Notes under the pieces: model-generated
Told to the model about the DNA's origin: nothing
What the model saw: only the letters and a program-made list of their open reading frames with translations
Database searches by the model: none
Position numbers and translations under genes: made by a program
In this document: positions 32,836 to 41,522 of the stretch, one piece after another
Numbering within the stretch: position 1 is the first letter of the stretch
How the letters are laid out: each line of letters opens with the position of its first letter
Assembly (NCBI GenBank): GCA_045588655.1
Contig: JAZNEP010000037.1
Span: 1 to 64,000 of the forward strand
DNA: 64,000 nucleotides
DNA from: SVFI01 sp045588655
GTDB taxonomy: Bacteria > Bacillota > Clostridia > Lachnospirales > Lachnospiraceae
Reading direction: 5' to 3'

Positions 32836-35800
32836 TTATTTAAAATATGCCACACCGGATTCAAAGATTTTAAGATCCTGATCACCGTAAATATTTATCG
32901 CCACTGCCTGATCACGTCTTTCTGCATGCGCCATCTTACCAAAACATCTTCCGTCCGGAGAAGTGATACCTTCGATAGATGCATAGGAACCATTTACATT
33001 CCACTCTTCATCCATAGAGATATTTCCGCTAAAGTCTGCATACTGTGTTGCAACCTGACCGTTGGCAAACAATTTATCAATCCACTCTTTCGGTGCTACG
33101 AAACGTCCTTCTCCATGAGATGCCGGACTTACATATGTCTTGCCAACTTCTGCAAGAGCAAGCCAAGGTGATTTATTTGAAACTACCTTCGTGTAAACCA
33201 TCTTAGAGATGTGACGGTTAATTGTGTTAAAGGTAAGTGTCGGTGAATCTTCCTTCTGTCCGCAAATCTCACCGTACGGTACAAGACCTAATTTGATGAG
33301 CGCCTGGAAACCGGTACAGATACCAAGCGCAAGACCATCGCGTTCATTTAAGAGTTTCATAACCGCTTCCTTCATCTTTTCATTCTGGAATGCAGTTGCA
33401 AAGAATTTTGCTGATCCATCCGGCTCGTCTCCGGCTGAGAAACCGCCCGGGAACATAATAATCTGCGCCTGTGCAATTGATTTTTCGAACACATCCACAC
33501 TTTCACGGATGTCTTCTGCTGTCATATTCTTAAATACCTTAGTAATTACGTCCGCACCGGCTCTCTCAAACGCTTTCGCTGAATCGTATTCACAGTTTGT
33601 ACCCGGGAATACCGGAATAAATACCGTCGGGCGAGCTACTTTATTCTTACATACATAAATCTCTTTTGTTTCATACAAACCTGTATTTACCGGTTCTGTA
33701 CCCTTTACCGCTTTCGTAGGGAACACTTTTTCCAGTTTAGAAGTCCAGCTACTAAGTGCCTCTTCTTCCCCTACGGTCACATCTTTATACGTAAATCCGG
33801 TCTTGATTACGGTACCTACCTTCTTGTATATGACACTAATGTCGTTAAGCTTATCTGCCTCTACTTCCGCTACAATATTACCGATTCCGTTTGCAAACAA
33901 TTCTTCTATTGTCAAACTATCTTCATAAGCAACACCAAGTTTGTTACCAAATGCCATCTTTGCTGTTGCTGCCACAAGACCTTTCGCATCTACTGCATAA
34001 GCTGATTTCAACGTACCGTTCTGAATCATCGCATGAATTGCTTCATAAAGCTTCATGACCTCTTTATAAATCGGAAGATCATACTCATCTTTCGGAATTG
34101 CAAATGTTACAAGAACATTACCTTCTTTTTTCAATTCCGGTGTAAGAACATCCTGATGTTTTGCTACATCCACTGCAAATGACACAAGTGTCGGTGGAAC
34201 ATCGATGTCATTGAATGTACCGGACATACTGTCCTTTCCTCCAATACTTGGAAGCCCGAATCCAAGCTGTGCATCATAAGCACCGAGAAGTGCTACAAAC
34301 GGCTGACTCCATCTCGCCGGATCTTCTGTCATACGACGGAAGTACTCCTGGAATGTGAAACGCACTTTCTTATAATCACCACCGGTAGCCACAATCTTCG
34401 ACAGCGATTCGAGAACTGCGTAAACCGCTCCATGATACGGACTCCAGCTTGATAAATAAGGATCGAATCCGTAACTCATCATCGTAACCGTATCCGTCTT
34501 ACCTTTCAGAACCGGAAGTTTTGCTACCATCGTCTGCGTCTCTGTCAGCTGATACTGTCCACCATACGGCATATAAACGCTTCCTGCACCGATGGATGCA
34601 TCAAACATTTCCACTAAACCTTTCTGGCTGCAGACATTCAAATCATTTAATGTGTCAAGAATCGCCTCTTTTACGTTTCCTGCTTTCACATCTTCTGCTA
34701 CTTTATCAATTGATACTTTCTTAAAGTAATTATCGCTTGGATCTGGCATGTCTACTTTCACCGTTGTTTCCTGATGTGCACCATTCGTATCAAGGAATGC
34801 TCTGGAAAGATTTACAATCTCTTTTCCTCTCCATGAAAGTACGAGTCTTGGTTCTGCGGTTACAGTCGCTACTTTTACAGCCTCAAGATTCTCTTCATCC
34901 GCATATTTCATGAACTCATCCACGTCTGACGGGTCAACAACAACTGCCATACGCTCCTGTGACTCGGAAATTGCAAGCTCTGTACCATCCAAACCTGCAT
35001 ATTTTTTCGGTACTTTATCTAAATCTACGATAAGGCCCGGAGCAAGCTCACCGATAGCTACCGATACACCACCTGCTCCAAAGTCGTTACATTTTTTAAT
35101 CAGACGACTTACTTCTTCGCGACGGAACAATCTCTGGATTTTACGTTCTGTTGGCGCATTACCTTTCTGTACTTCCGCACCACATGTCTCAATAGAGCTT
35201 GTTGTATGCACTTTGGAAGAACCGGTTGCACCACCGCAGCCGTCACGTCCCGTACGACCGCCAAGTAATATGATAATATCTCCCGGATCAGAAGTCTCAC
35301 GAATCACATTCTTTCTTGGGGCAGCACCCATAACTGCTCCGATTTCCATTCTCTTGGCCACATAATTCGGATGATATAACTCTTTGACATAACCGGTTGC
35401 AAGTCCAATCTGGTTACCGTAAGAAGAATATCCACTTGCTGCACCGCGAACCAGTTTTTTCTGTGAAAGCTTACCTTTCATTGTATCGTTAACCGGAACT
35501 GTCGGGTCCGCTGCACCTGTGATACGCATCGCCTGATAAACATAACCACGACCGGAAAGCGGATCACGGATTGCACCACCAAGACAAGTAGCTGCTCCAC
35601 CAAACGGTTCAATTTCTGTTGGATGGTTATGTGTCTCATTCTTAAAGAAAATAAGCCATTCTTCTGTCTGTCCGTCCATCTCTACAGGAACAACAATCGA
35701 ACATGCATTGATTTCCTCGGACTCTTCCATATCATCGAGCTTACCCTCTTTTTTAAGCTTACGCATTGCCATAAGTGCAAGATCCATAAGACATACAAAT

Positions 35801-36612
35801 TTATCATCTCTGCCTTTGAAAATTTCTTCGCGTGTGGCAAGATAATTTTCATAGGTCTCCACGATTGGTGCCTTATAATATCCATCCTCAAACGCTACAT
35901 CCTTAAGCTCTGTAGAGAATGTTGTATGACGACAATGATCTGACCAGTACGTATCAAGCACTCTGATCTCTGTCATTGACGGATCTCTGTTTTCTTCCGT
36001 TTTAAAATAATTCTGAATATGAAGAAAATCTTTAAATGTCATAGCAAGACCCAAAGAATCATAAAGTTCTTTTAAATCAGACTCAGACATATCCTTAAAT
36101 CCATCAAATATAATTACATCTTCCGGCTCTTTAAAATCCGAAACGAGTGTTTCCGGTTTCTTCATTCCTGTTTCTCTGGAATCTACAGGATTAATGCAGT
36201 ATGCTTTAATCTTTTCAAACTCTTCGTCTGTCACATTACCTTCGAGCACATATGTGATTGCGGTCTGGATGATTGGTTCCTCATCTTCTTTTAAAAACTT
36301 CACACACTGTACTGCTGAATCGGCTCTCTGATCAAACTGTCCAGGGAGATACTCTACAGAAAAGATACGTGCGCCTTCGGCTACATCAAACTTCTCTTCA
36401 AATAAAATATCAACCGGCGGCTCACTAAACACGGTCTGACATGCTTTCTTGAATGTTTCATCTGAAATATTCTCAACATCATATCGAATCAATACTCTGA
36501 CCTTTTCAATGTCATTCATTCCCAGATAATTTTTCAGATCCTCGTGCAGTTCTTTTGCCTTTACTGCAAAATCGTCTTTTTTCTCTACGTAGATACGTCT
36601 TACTTCAGCCAT
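32836..36612 (-). CDS. purL: Phosphoribosylformylglycinamidine (FGAM) synthase, single-chain
   Basis: 1258 residues: ATP-dependent amidation of FGAR to FGAM in purine synthesis, with synthetase and glutaminase in one chain (the clostridial large form, not the Bacillus PurL/Q/S set). Synthetase motifs: DHCRHTTFS, NETHNHPTEIEPFGGAAT and DPLSGRGYVYQAM. The C-terminal glutaminase domain (~1000-1258) has FPGTNCEYD, the nucleophile Cys in ALGICTGFQALI and the His/Glu end PASHGEGRF. The start at 36612 has GGAGGAG 7 nt upstream. It is single, with its own promoter; I see no purine riboswitch core in the leader. Confidence 0.96.
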   Translation of the reverse strand: MAEVRRIYVEKKDDFAVKAKELHEDLKNYLGMNDIEKVRVLIRYDVENISDETFKKACQTVFSEPPVDILFEEKFDVAEGARIFSVEYLPGQFDQRADSAVQCVKFLKEDEEPIIQTAITYVLEGNVTDEEFEKIKAYCINPVDSRETGMKKPETLVSDFKEPEDVIIFDGFKDMSESDLKELYDSLGLAMTFKDFLHIQNYFKTEENRDPSMTEIRVLDTYWSDHCRHTTFSTELKDVAFEDGYYKAPIVETYENYLATREEIFKGRDDKFVCLMDLALMAMRKLKKEGKLDDMEESEEINACSIVVPVEMDGQTEEWLIFFKNETHNHPTEIEPFGGAATCLGGAIRDPLSGRGYVYQAMRITGAADPTVPVNDTMKGKLSQKKLVRGAASGYSSYGNQIGLATGYVKELYHPNYVAKRMEIGAVMGAAPRKNVIRETSDPGDIIILLGGRTGRDGCGGATGSSKVHTTSSIETCGAEVQKGNAPTERKIQRLFRREEVSRLIKKCNDFGAGGVSVAIGELAPGLIVDLDKVPKKYAGLDGTELAISESQERMAVVVDPSDVDEFMKYADEENLEAVKVATVTAEPRLVLSWRGKEIVNLSRAFLDTNGAHQETTVKVDMPDPSDNYFKKVSIDKVAEDVKAGNVKEAILDTLNDLNVCSQKGLVEMFDASIGAGSVYMPYGGQYQLTETQTMVAKLPVLKGKTDTVTMMSYGFDPYLSSWSPYHGAVYAVLESLSKIVATGGDYKKVRFTFQEYFRRMTEDPARWSQPFVALLGAYDAQLGFGLPSIGGKDSMSGTFNDIDVPPTLVSFAVDVAKHQDVLTPELKKEGNVLVTFAIPKDEYDLPIYKEVMKLYEAIHAMIQNGTLKSAYAVDAKGLVAATAKMAFGNKLGVAYEDSLTIEELFANGIGNIVAEVEADKLNDISVIYKKVGTVIKTGFTYKDVTVGEEEALSSWTSKLEKVFPTKAVKGTEPVNTGLYETKEIYVCKNKVARPTVFIPVFPGTNCEYDSAKAFERAGADVITKVFKNMTAEDIRESVDVFEKSIAQAQIIMFPGGFSAGDEPDGSAKFFATAFQNEKMKEAVMKLLNERDGLALGICTGFQALIKLGLVPYGEICGQKEDSPTLTFNTINRHISKMVYTKVVSNKSPWLALAEVGKTYVSPASHGEGRFVAPKEWIDKLFANGQVATQYADFSGNISMDEEWNVNGSYASIEGITSPDGRCFGKMAHAERRDQAVAINIYGDQDLKIFESGVAYFK

Positions 36613-36680
36613 CTGATGACTCCTCCATCTCAAAATGTTTTCCTATTTATATATGTCATACTTTGAAACATACCAATTTA

Positions 36681-36708
36681 ATTATACAAAAACTTCGCCT
36701 TTTTTCAA
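36681..36708 (-). promoter_or_regulatory. Promoter of purL
   Basis: On the minus strand TTGAAA (36703-36708), 16 nt, a perfect TATAAT (36681-36686), ~65 nt upstream of the start codon. Confidence 0.75.
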
Positions 36709-36766
36709 CCTATTGCATCAACTTACTTTATATTTCGACTGTTATTTATTTTTTACCCATTTTATT

Positions 36767-36794
36767 TTGTGGTTGACGTAATTTTTGACCACAA
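36767..36794. repeat. Inverted repeat unit 1
   Basis: TTGTGGT (36767-36773) / ACCACAA (36788-36794), followed by TATATTGTAG and TGCCGTT. Confidence 0.55.
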
Positions 36795-37084
36795 TATATT
36801 GTAGTGCCGTTATTTATTCGTAAAATCGGGAGGATTCTATCTTTGTTACCATATTTGCTTCTATTTTTCAACTTTATGTTAACCTTTTGTTGAATAACTT
36901 GTGTCTGTATATGTAACAGAAGCGTTTCTCGTTGATTGACTAAATTGATTAACAGTTTTATGACACATCTATCTTTTCCTTGATTTCCCTATATTTTCAG
37001 CATTTATATCACGCGATATTTAATTTGATACAAACTCGAATTTTATCCCTTACCCTCTCCGTCATTTCTTTTTAATAAATATGT

Positions 37085-37132
37085 CTTGTGGTTTGTTAAA
37101 CACATAATATAGTATCATTTTTGACCCACAAG
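37085..37132. repeat. Inverted repeat unit 2
   Basis: CTTGTGG (37085-37091) / CCACAAG (37126-37132), followed by GACTATATATTG; shares TTTTTGACC before the right arm with unit 1. Confidence 0.5.
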
Positions 37133-37219
37133 GACTATATATTGTATTTTTCATTCTTTTTTCAAATTTGCAATATTGTGTTATTCAATTTTATGTAAAC
37201 CACTTTTATGTTAACTTCC

Positions 37220-37290
37220 TGTGGTGCCGTTTACATATATACCGCTTGTTATCTTATTTGTCACTACTGTATGAATACCACAATATATAG
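37220..37290. repeat. Inverted repeat unit 3
   Basis: TGTGGT (37220-37225) / ACCACA (37277-37282), followed by ATATATAG; TGCCGTT after the left arm is shared with unit 1. Confidence 0.45.
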
Positions 37291-37510
37291 TTGACTATAC
37301 AAAAAAGTCAAAATCCAGAACAGAAAATCAAAAAAACACAGATAAAGAGAAAAAAGGCAAGAAAAAAAGGGGAAATAGCGTAAAAACATAGAAGAATCAC
37401 AAAAAAAGCGAAAGGAAGAAATAGTAACCGTAAAGGCCCTTAAAAGAAATGTCTCCAAAAAAGGAACCAAAAAAGGATGAAAGAAAGGGTCAATCAATAA
37501 AATAGAATAA

Positions 37511-37545
37511 AAAGAGCTCACCGCAAATCCTGCAATGAGCTCTTT
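37511..37545 (-). terminator. Terminator of the GH5 gene
   Basis: AAAGAGCTCA (37511-37520) / TGAGCTCTTT (37536-37545). On the minus strand it is followed by TTTATTCTATTTTATTG; it would also stop transcription from the left. Confidence 0.85.
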
Positions 37546-37575
37546 TCTCTATTTTCTGTTTTATCTCACATTATC

Positions 37576-38610
37576 TTACAATAACTTCAATAATTCCTCT
37601 TTCACCGGTGCTACATGCTCCTGTGTGAGTCCAAAATCCATCTTTTTGTATGTCCATGCGGCTCTTCCGATCTGATGTCTCTCAAATGCTTCATAGATAT
37701 CTTTGTACCAGTTTACGGTACCTTCCAGCGGCGCCTGATCGATTACGCCATATTCTCCGCAATATAGCGGCACATCATACTTCTCTGCATGTGCAATCGC
37801 GGTTGCAAAAATAGCATCAAAAAATGTACTGTCCATTTGGGTTACGCCAGGATAACGAAAATGTGTTATAGAAGCCTCCGGGAAATTATTTTCCTCTGCA
37901 AGCTTGATATACTCTTCAATCGTCAGTGGATAGTCACAGTGGAATCCTTCCGGCATGAACTCCTGCCAGTATGCCGACTGGTGCGTGAAAATCTGCGGAT
38001 CATAGCAATGGAAATTGTAAACAATGTTTTCATCCAAAGGTGCATCCAGATACTGCACAGAAAGTACGTTATTGTAATTGATTCCGCCTACTAAAATTTT
38101 TACATCCTTGGAATACTTACGAATCACAAGCATTGCCTTCTTTGCAAGTGCATTCCATTCTTTCGCCACATTCGGGTCTACAATCTCATTTAAAAGCTCC
38201 AGTGCCAATCTGTCTGCGTATTTTTCAGCATATCTTGCCGCCAAATCGTCCCACAATTTCAGAAAACGCTCCTGAAGTGCCTCATTTTGAAAAAACTCTT
38301 TACTATACTCTAAATCATCAAATACATATCCTGCTGTCTTGTGGAGATCCAGAATCATATTCAAATTGTATTTCTTACACCAATCCAAACACTGATCCAC
38401 ATATTTATAGTTTTCCTCGATTCTTTCTCCCTCTTCTGTCTCGATTAAATTATAATCCATCGGAACTCTAATATGATCCACTCCCCAGGAAGCGATTTCC
38501 TTAATATCCTCTTCTACTATAAACGTATCGTAATGCTCCTTTTCATGGCAGCACTGCGAAATCCAGCCTCCTAAGTTAATTCCCCGATAATACCCATCAA
38601 ATTTTCTCAT
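37576..38610 (-). CDS. Glycoside hydrolase family 5 (cellulase-type) enzyme, cytoplasmic
   Basis: 344 residues, one (beta/alpha)8 domain of GH5. Opening GYYRGINLGGW, HIRVPMDY, acid/base E142 in LELLNEI and nucleophile E286 in LYCGEYG are intact; HCYDP provides the usual His/Tyr. There is no signal peptide or carbohydrate-binding module, so it should act on imported oligosaccharides (beta-glucan, mannan or similar) inside the cell. The ATG at 38610 has AAAGGAG 8 nt upstream. It is a single gene with its own terminator; exact specificity cannot be read. Confidence 0.92.
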   Translation of the reverse strand: MRKFDGYYRGINLGGWISQCCHEKEHYDTFIVEEDIKEIASWGVDHIRVPMDYNLIETEEGERIEENYKYVDQCLDWCKKYNLNMILDLHKTAGYVFDDLEYSKEFFQNEALQERFLKLWDDLAARYAEKYADRLALELLNEIVDPNVAKEWNALAKKAMLVIRKYSKDVKILVGGINYNNVLSVQYLDAPLDENIVYNFHCYDPQIFTHQSAYWQEFMPEGFHCDYPLTIEEYIKLAEENNFPEASITHFRYPGVTQMDSTFFDAIFATAIAHAEKYDVPLYCGEYGVIDQAPLEGTVNWYKDIYEAFERHQIGRAAWTYKKMDFGLTQEHVAPVKEELLKLL

Positions 38611-38743
38611 GTTACCTTCTCCTTTAGCCTTCTCCTTTAATGTTTTTCTGTACACAATGTTCCAAATAATTTATGCATTTATATTGACTATATAATTACT
38701 ATATAATTTGTGTCTGCCATGTATATAACTCTCATGACTTTTT

Positions 38744-38759
38744 TGTCATTTTTATGACA
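38744..38759. promoter_or_regulatory. Palindrome upstream of the GH5 gene
   Basis: TGTCAT-N4-ATGACA (38744-38759) with a further CATGAC/GTCAT nearby (38733-38748), ~135 nt upstream of the GH5 start in an AT-rich promoter region: a possible operator for a sugar regulator. Confidence 0.4.
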
Positions 38760-38781
38760 TACTGGTATTTATTAAAATGTT

Positions 38782-39723
38782 TTATCCAATAAGCAAATAT
38801 ACAAAATAAAGTGCGTAACAGGCCACTAACACCATTCCGCCTTTCCGTGGCAATACCTGTTTCTTTACGCAAAGTACTAACAATAAAATCATCACCACGA
38901 TACATAGAACTGCATCCAATATGAAATCAGTTGCAAACGCTACCGGTGAAATCAATGCCACCGTTCCAAGGACAAACAAGACATTGAAAATATTGCTTCC
39001 AAGCACATTTCCAACTGCAATATCGGCATTTCCTTTTCGTGCTGCCGTTACAGAAGTAATAAGCTCAGGAAGGGACGTTCCAAATGCCACTATAGTAAGC
39101 CCAATCAAACGGTCACTCATGCCAAGCATAGCTGCAATAATCTTTGCATTATCTACCGTCAAATCACTTCCAAACACGATCGCTACAAGTCCGCCGATGG
39201 TAAACAGAATGAGTAAAAATATGTTTTTTGTCTGTGTAGGCTCTTCCTCTGCGGCCGATGCCATACCTTTTTTCGCATCTTTTAAAAGTTTCACAATAAA
39301 GAAAATCAATAATCCCCAAAAAATAGCACCGCAGGCAAGATTTAATTTTCCCATACATGCGCCCATAATCAGCAAAACAATACTAATTACTATGTTAAAA
39401 GGCATATCAAAGCGTATGCTTGATTTTTGAATATTCAGCGGTACAATACACGCTGTAATTCCCAATATCAGGAGCACATTTAGAAGATTACTTCCAAGTA
39501 CATTTCCAATTGCAATCCCCGTCGTCCCCTGCAATGCTGCAGAAATACTGATTGCTGCTTCCGGTGCACTCGTTCCAAAGGCTACTATGGTAAGCCCGAT
39601 AATCATCTGCGGAATCTTAAATTTTTCGGCAATTCCGGCTGCACCTCCTACAAAGAAATCCGCTCCTTTGATCAACAACACAAATCCAACAATAATTAAA
39701 ATAATACTTTTTACTGCTAACAT
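38782..39723 (-). CDS. Calcium/sodium antiporter (CaCA family, YrbG-like)
   Basis: 313 residues, about ten membrane helices in two inverted halves. Each half carries the alpha-repeat ion-binding motif: VAFGTSAPEAAIS (~47-60) and VAFGTSLPELITS (~200-215), each followed by a GNVLGSN motif. Exchanges Ca2+ for Na+ (or H+) at the plasma membrane. The start at 39723 has GAGGAG ~10 nt upstream; a longer frame to 39753 lacks a ribosome site. Confidence 0.94.
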   Translation of the reverse strand: MLAVKSIILIIVGFVLLIKGADFFVGGAAGIAEKFKIPQMIIGLTIVAFGTSAPEAAISISAALQGTTGIAIGNVLGSNLLNVLLILGITACIVPLNIQKSSIRFDMPFNIVISIVLLIMGACMGKLNLACGAIFWGLLIFFIVKLLKDAKKGMASAAEEEPTQTKNIFLLILFTIGGLVAIVFGSDLTVDNAKIIAAMLGMSDRLIGLTIVAFGTSLPELITSVTAARKGNADIAVGNVLGSNIFNVLFVLGTVALISPVAFATDFILDAVLCIVVMILLLVLCVKKQVLPRKGGMVLVACYALYFVYLLIG

Positions 39724-39803
39724 TTTTTCTTTTCTCCTCACTTTATCTTTCATATTTATGTATTTTTAAATTATATTTAAATTATAAATACTACTTTTTA
39801 TGC

Positions 39804-39841
39804 AAAAAAACTCATGGATGACAACCTCTATCATCCATGAG
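39804..39841 (-). terminator. Terminator after the 92-residue unknown gene
   Basis: CTCATGGATGA (39811-39821) / TCATCCATGAG (39831-39841), 9-nt loop, followed on the minus strand by TTTTTTTG. Confidence 0.92.
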
Positions 39842-39858
39842 TCCTAATTCGATTTCCA

Positions 39859-40137
39859 TTAGCCGGCAAACACGGATTCCGCACCAAATAAGTGATCAGC
39901 ATTGTTTCTACCCATCTGCATCTGCATTGCAAGAATTCCTGCAAAATCAGCAGTTTCTCCTCTTTCCAGCGGATTGATGGTCTCCTGACTATAGATATCA
40001 CTCAGTGTTCTATCCGGTTTTATGTGACTGCTTGTAACATCATTTTCAACTGCTGAAATCCGGTTCAAACTATTTGCACTTACGCTGTTGGTATTATAAA
40101 TGTACGGTTGATATCCTGAAATAGCACCTATTCCCAC
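39859..40137 (-). CDS. Small protein of unknown function
   Basis: 92 residues starting at GTG 40137 (VGIGAISGYQPYIYNTNSVS), with AGGGAG 7 nt upstream; an earlier GTG would place that site inside the gene. It is polar, rich in S/N/G, with no signal peptide or membrane helix, and ends ...HLFGAESVFAG. A strong terminator follows. I do not recognise the family; the N-terminal GYQPYIYNTN segment is distinctive and would be a good search key. Confidence 0.65.
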   Translation of the reverse strand: MGIGAISGYQPYIYNTNSVSANSLNRISAVENDVTSSHIKPDRTLSDIYSQETINPLERGETADFAGILAMQMQMGRNNADHLFGAESVFAG

Positions 40138-40255
40138 ACTGTCACTCCCTTTCACATACTAAAGCTATATTTTCTATAGTATACTTGATTTCATTCTTTT
40201 TTTCAATGTAATTTCAATAAAAAACAATAGATCACCATGCACTTTCAAACCATTA

Positions 40256-40486
40256 TTAATGATGAAAATTCTTTAAACGCTCCTTGAGCTCCTCCAGTCT
40301 CTGCTCATACTCACTTTCTTCTTTCGGACGAAGCTTTTTTTGCTTTCTAGCTTCCTCATACGCCTCTTCAAATTTCTTCAAATTTGCTCTGGCATTATCT
40401 TTGTAATTGTTCTCAAACGCAAGCTGCAGACTTTTTAATATCTCATCTAACTCTCTTGCCGCATTACTCTTCCCCCATCCAAACAT
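40256..40486 (-). CDS. Small all-helical protein, unknown
   Basis: 76 residues. After MFGWGKS the chain is one or two amphipathic helices (ELDEILKSLQLAFENN; a K/E/R-rich stretch with EYEQRLEELKERLKNFHH at the end), probably a coiled coil. GAGGAG lies 6 nt before ATG 40486. No function is known; good ribosome site and codon pattern. Confidence 0.65.
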   Translation of the reverse strand: MFGWGKSNAARELDEILKSLQLAFENNYKDNARANLKKFEEAYEEARKQKKLRPKEESEYEQRLEELKERLKNFHH

Positions 40487-40538
40487 CACTTTCTCCTCTT
40501 TCTCTTTTCCTAAAAAACATCTTTCTCGCCAGCTTTTT

Positions 40539-41522
40539 CTATGACACTTGCCAAGGATTATTCTCGCCCTTCATAAAACATACACAGCTTTTTAAAGAAT
40601 CTTCCACCACGGTCTGTACACAATTATCTGTATAAAATGCCATATGATGCGTTACTGTTACATTTGAATAAGAACGTAGCAGTGCAAGCTCTCTGTTATC
40701 CAGCACATCGTTTTTACGATCATAATAATATAACCCAAATTCATTCTCTACCACATCCAGTCCTGCGGCAGCAATTTTTCCGCTCTCGATTGCAGAAATA
40801 AGTGCCCTGGCATCTATCAGCGGTCCCCTTGCTGTATTAATCAAGATTACTCCATCTTTCATTTTTTGAATGGTTTCCTCATTAATCAGATGATAATTTT
40901 CGTCTGTCAAAGGAGTATGTAAAGATATGATATCCGCCTGTTTCCACATTTCATCCAGCGTAACATACGATGCATATTTCTTTATTTCGTTGCTTTCATA
41001 CAAATCATATGCAATCATCTTACACCCAAACCCACTCAGATTTTGAATCACGGTCTTCCCAATACGTCCGGTTCCAATGATACCAACCGTCATATCCTTT
41101 AGCTCCCGTCCCAAGTTGCCTTTTAACGTGTAATCCTGAATGTTGGTTCGCTGCATAATCTGTTTGGCTTTGCGGATACTCATAAGTAGTAGCATAACTG
41201 TATAGTCCGCCACGCCGTTTGGTCCATATGGTGCGTTTCCCACCGTAATCCCAAACTCCTTACATGCCTTCCTGTCGATATGATCATACCCTATCGTTCT
41301 AGTTGTGATATAGCGTACTCCTTGTTGTGCCAACGCCTCGATCAGTTCTCTTGACATTTTGGACGTCAAAATGTCAATACATTCACTCCCCTTTGCCAAG
41401 GTGACATTGTCCATATTCGGTGCATCCGGACACATTACAAGTTCAATCCCCAGCTGCTTTGCATAAGTTTCAAAATAGATTTTCTCATCAAACTCTCTGT
41501 AATTATAAACGGTCACCTGCAT
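40539..41522 (-). CDS. D-2-hydroxyacid dehydrogenase (D-lactate dehydrogenase-like)
   Basis: 327 residues. NAD site VGIIGTGRIGKTVIQNL; catalytic Arg in NTARGPLID, Glu in GLDVVENE and His in THHMAFYTDNCV. The HMAFYT end is the form seen in D-lactate dehydrogenases and VanH rather than in phosphoglycerate dehydrogenases. The first 20 nt overlap the end of the AI-2E-type gene, so it is likely in the same message. AAAGGGG lies 9 nt before the ATG. Fermentative reduction of pyruvate to D-lactate is the likely role. Confidence 0.88.
   Translation of the reverse strand: MQVTVYNYREFDEKIYFETYAKQLGIELVMCPDAPNMDNVTLAKGSECIDILTSKMSRELIEALAQQGVRYITTRTIGYDHIDRKACKEFGITVGNAPYGPNGVADYTVMLLLMSIRKAKQIMQRTNIQDYTLKGNLGRELKDMTVGIIGTGRIGKTVIQNLSGFGCKMIAYDLYESNEIKKYASYVTLDEMWKQADIISLHTPLTDENYHLINEETIQKMKDGVILINTARGPLIDARALISAIESGKIAAAGLDVVENEFGLYYYDRKNDVLDNRELALLRSYSNVTVTHHMAFYTDNCVQTVVEDSLKSCVCFMKGENNPWQVS

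Larger units (their letters stand above)
36709..37510. other. AT-rich gene-free region with repeat units and strand-composition switch
   Basis: About 800 bp without a credible gene. To ~37,260 the plus strand is T-rich; from ~37,290 to 37,510 it is abruptly A/purine-rich with long A-runs. It carries three imperfect units built of TGTGG...CCACA arms followed by ATATAT-type sequence (36767-36804, 37085-37140, 37220-37290) and four TATGTWAAC motifs. Short basic peptides can be read in the A-rich part but have no start codon with a ribosome site. Confidence 0.6.

Noticed and set aside
36874..37237. Chromosome dimer resolution site (dif) / replication terminus
   Set aside because: No full 11-6-11 dif sequence is present, and genes on both sides lie mostly on the same strand, so there is no switch of coding direction as expected at the terminus.
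37264..37521. 85-codon minus-strand frame rich in Phe, Leu and Ser
   Set aside because: It is a by-product of the A-rich plus strand; no ribosome site, extreme composition, and it runs into the terminator at 37511-37545.
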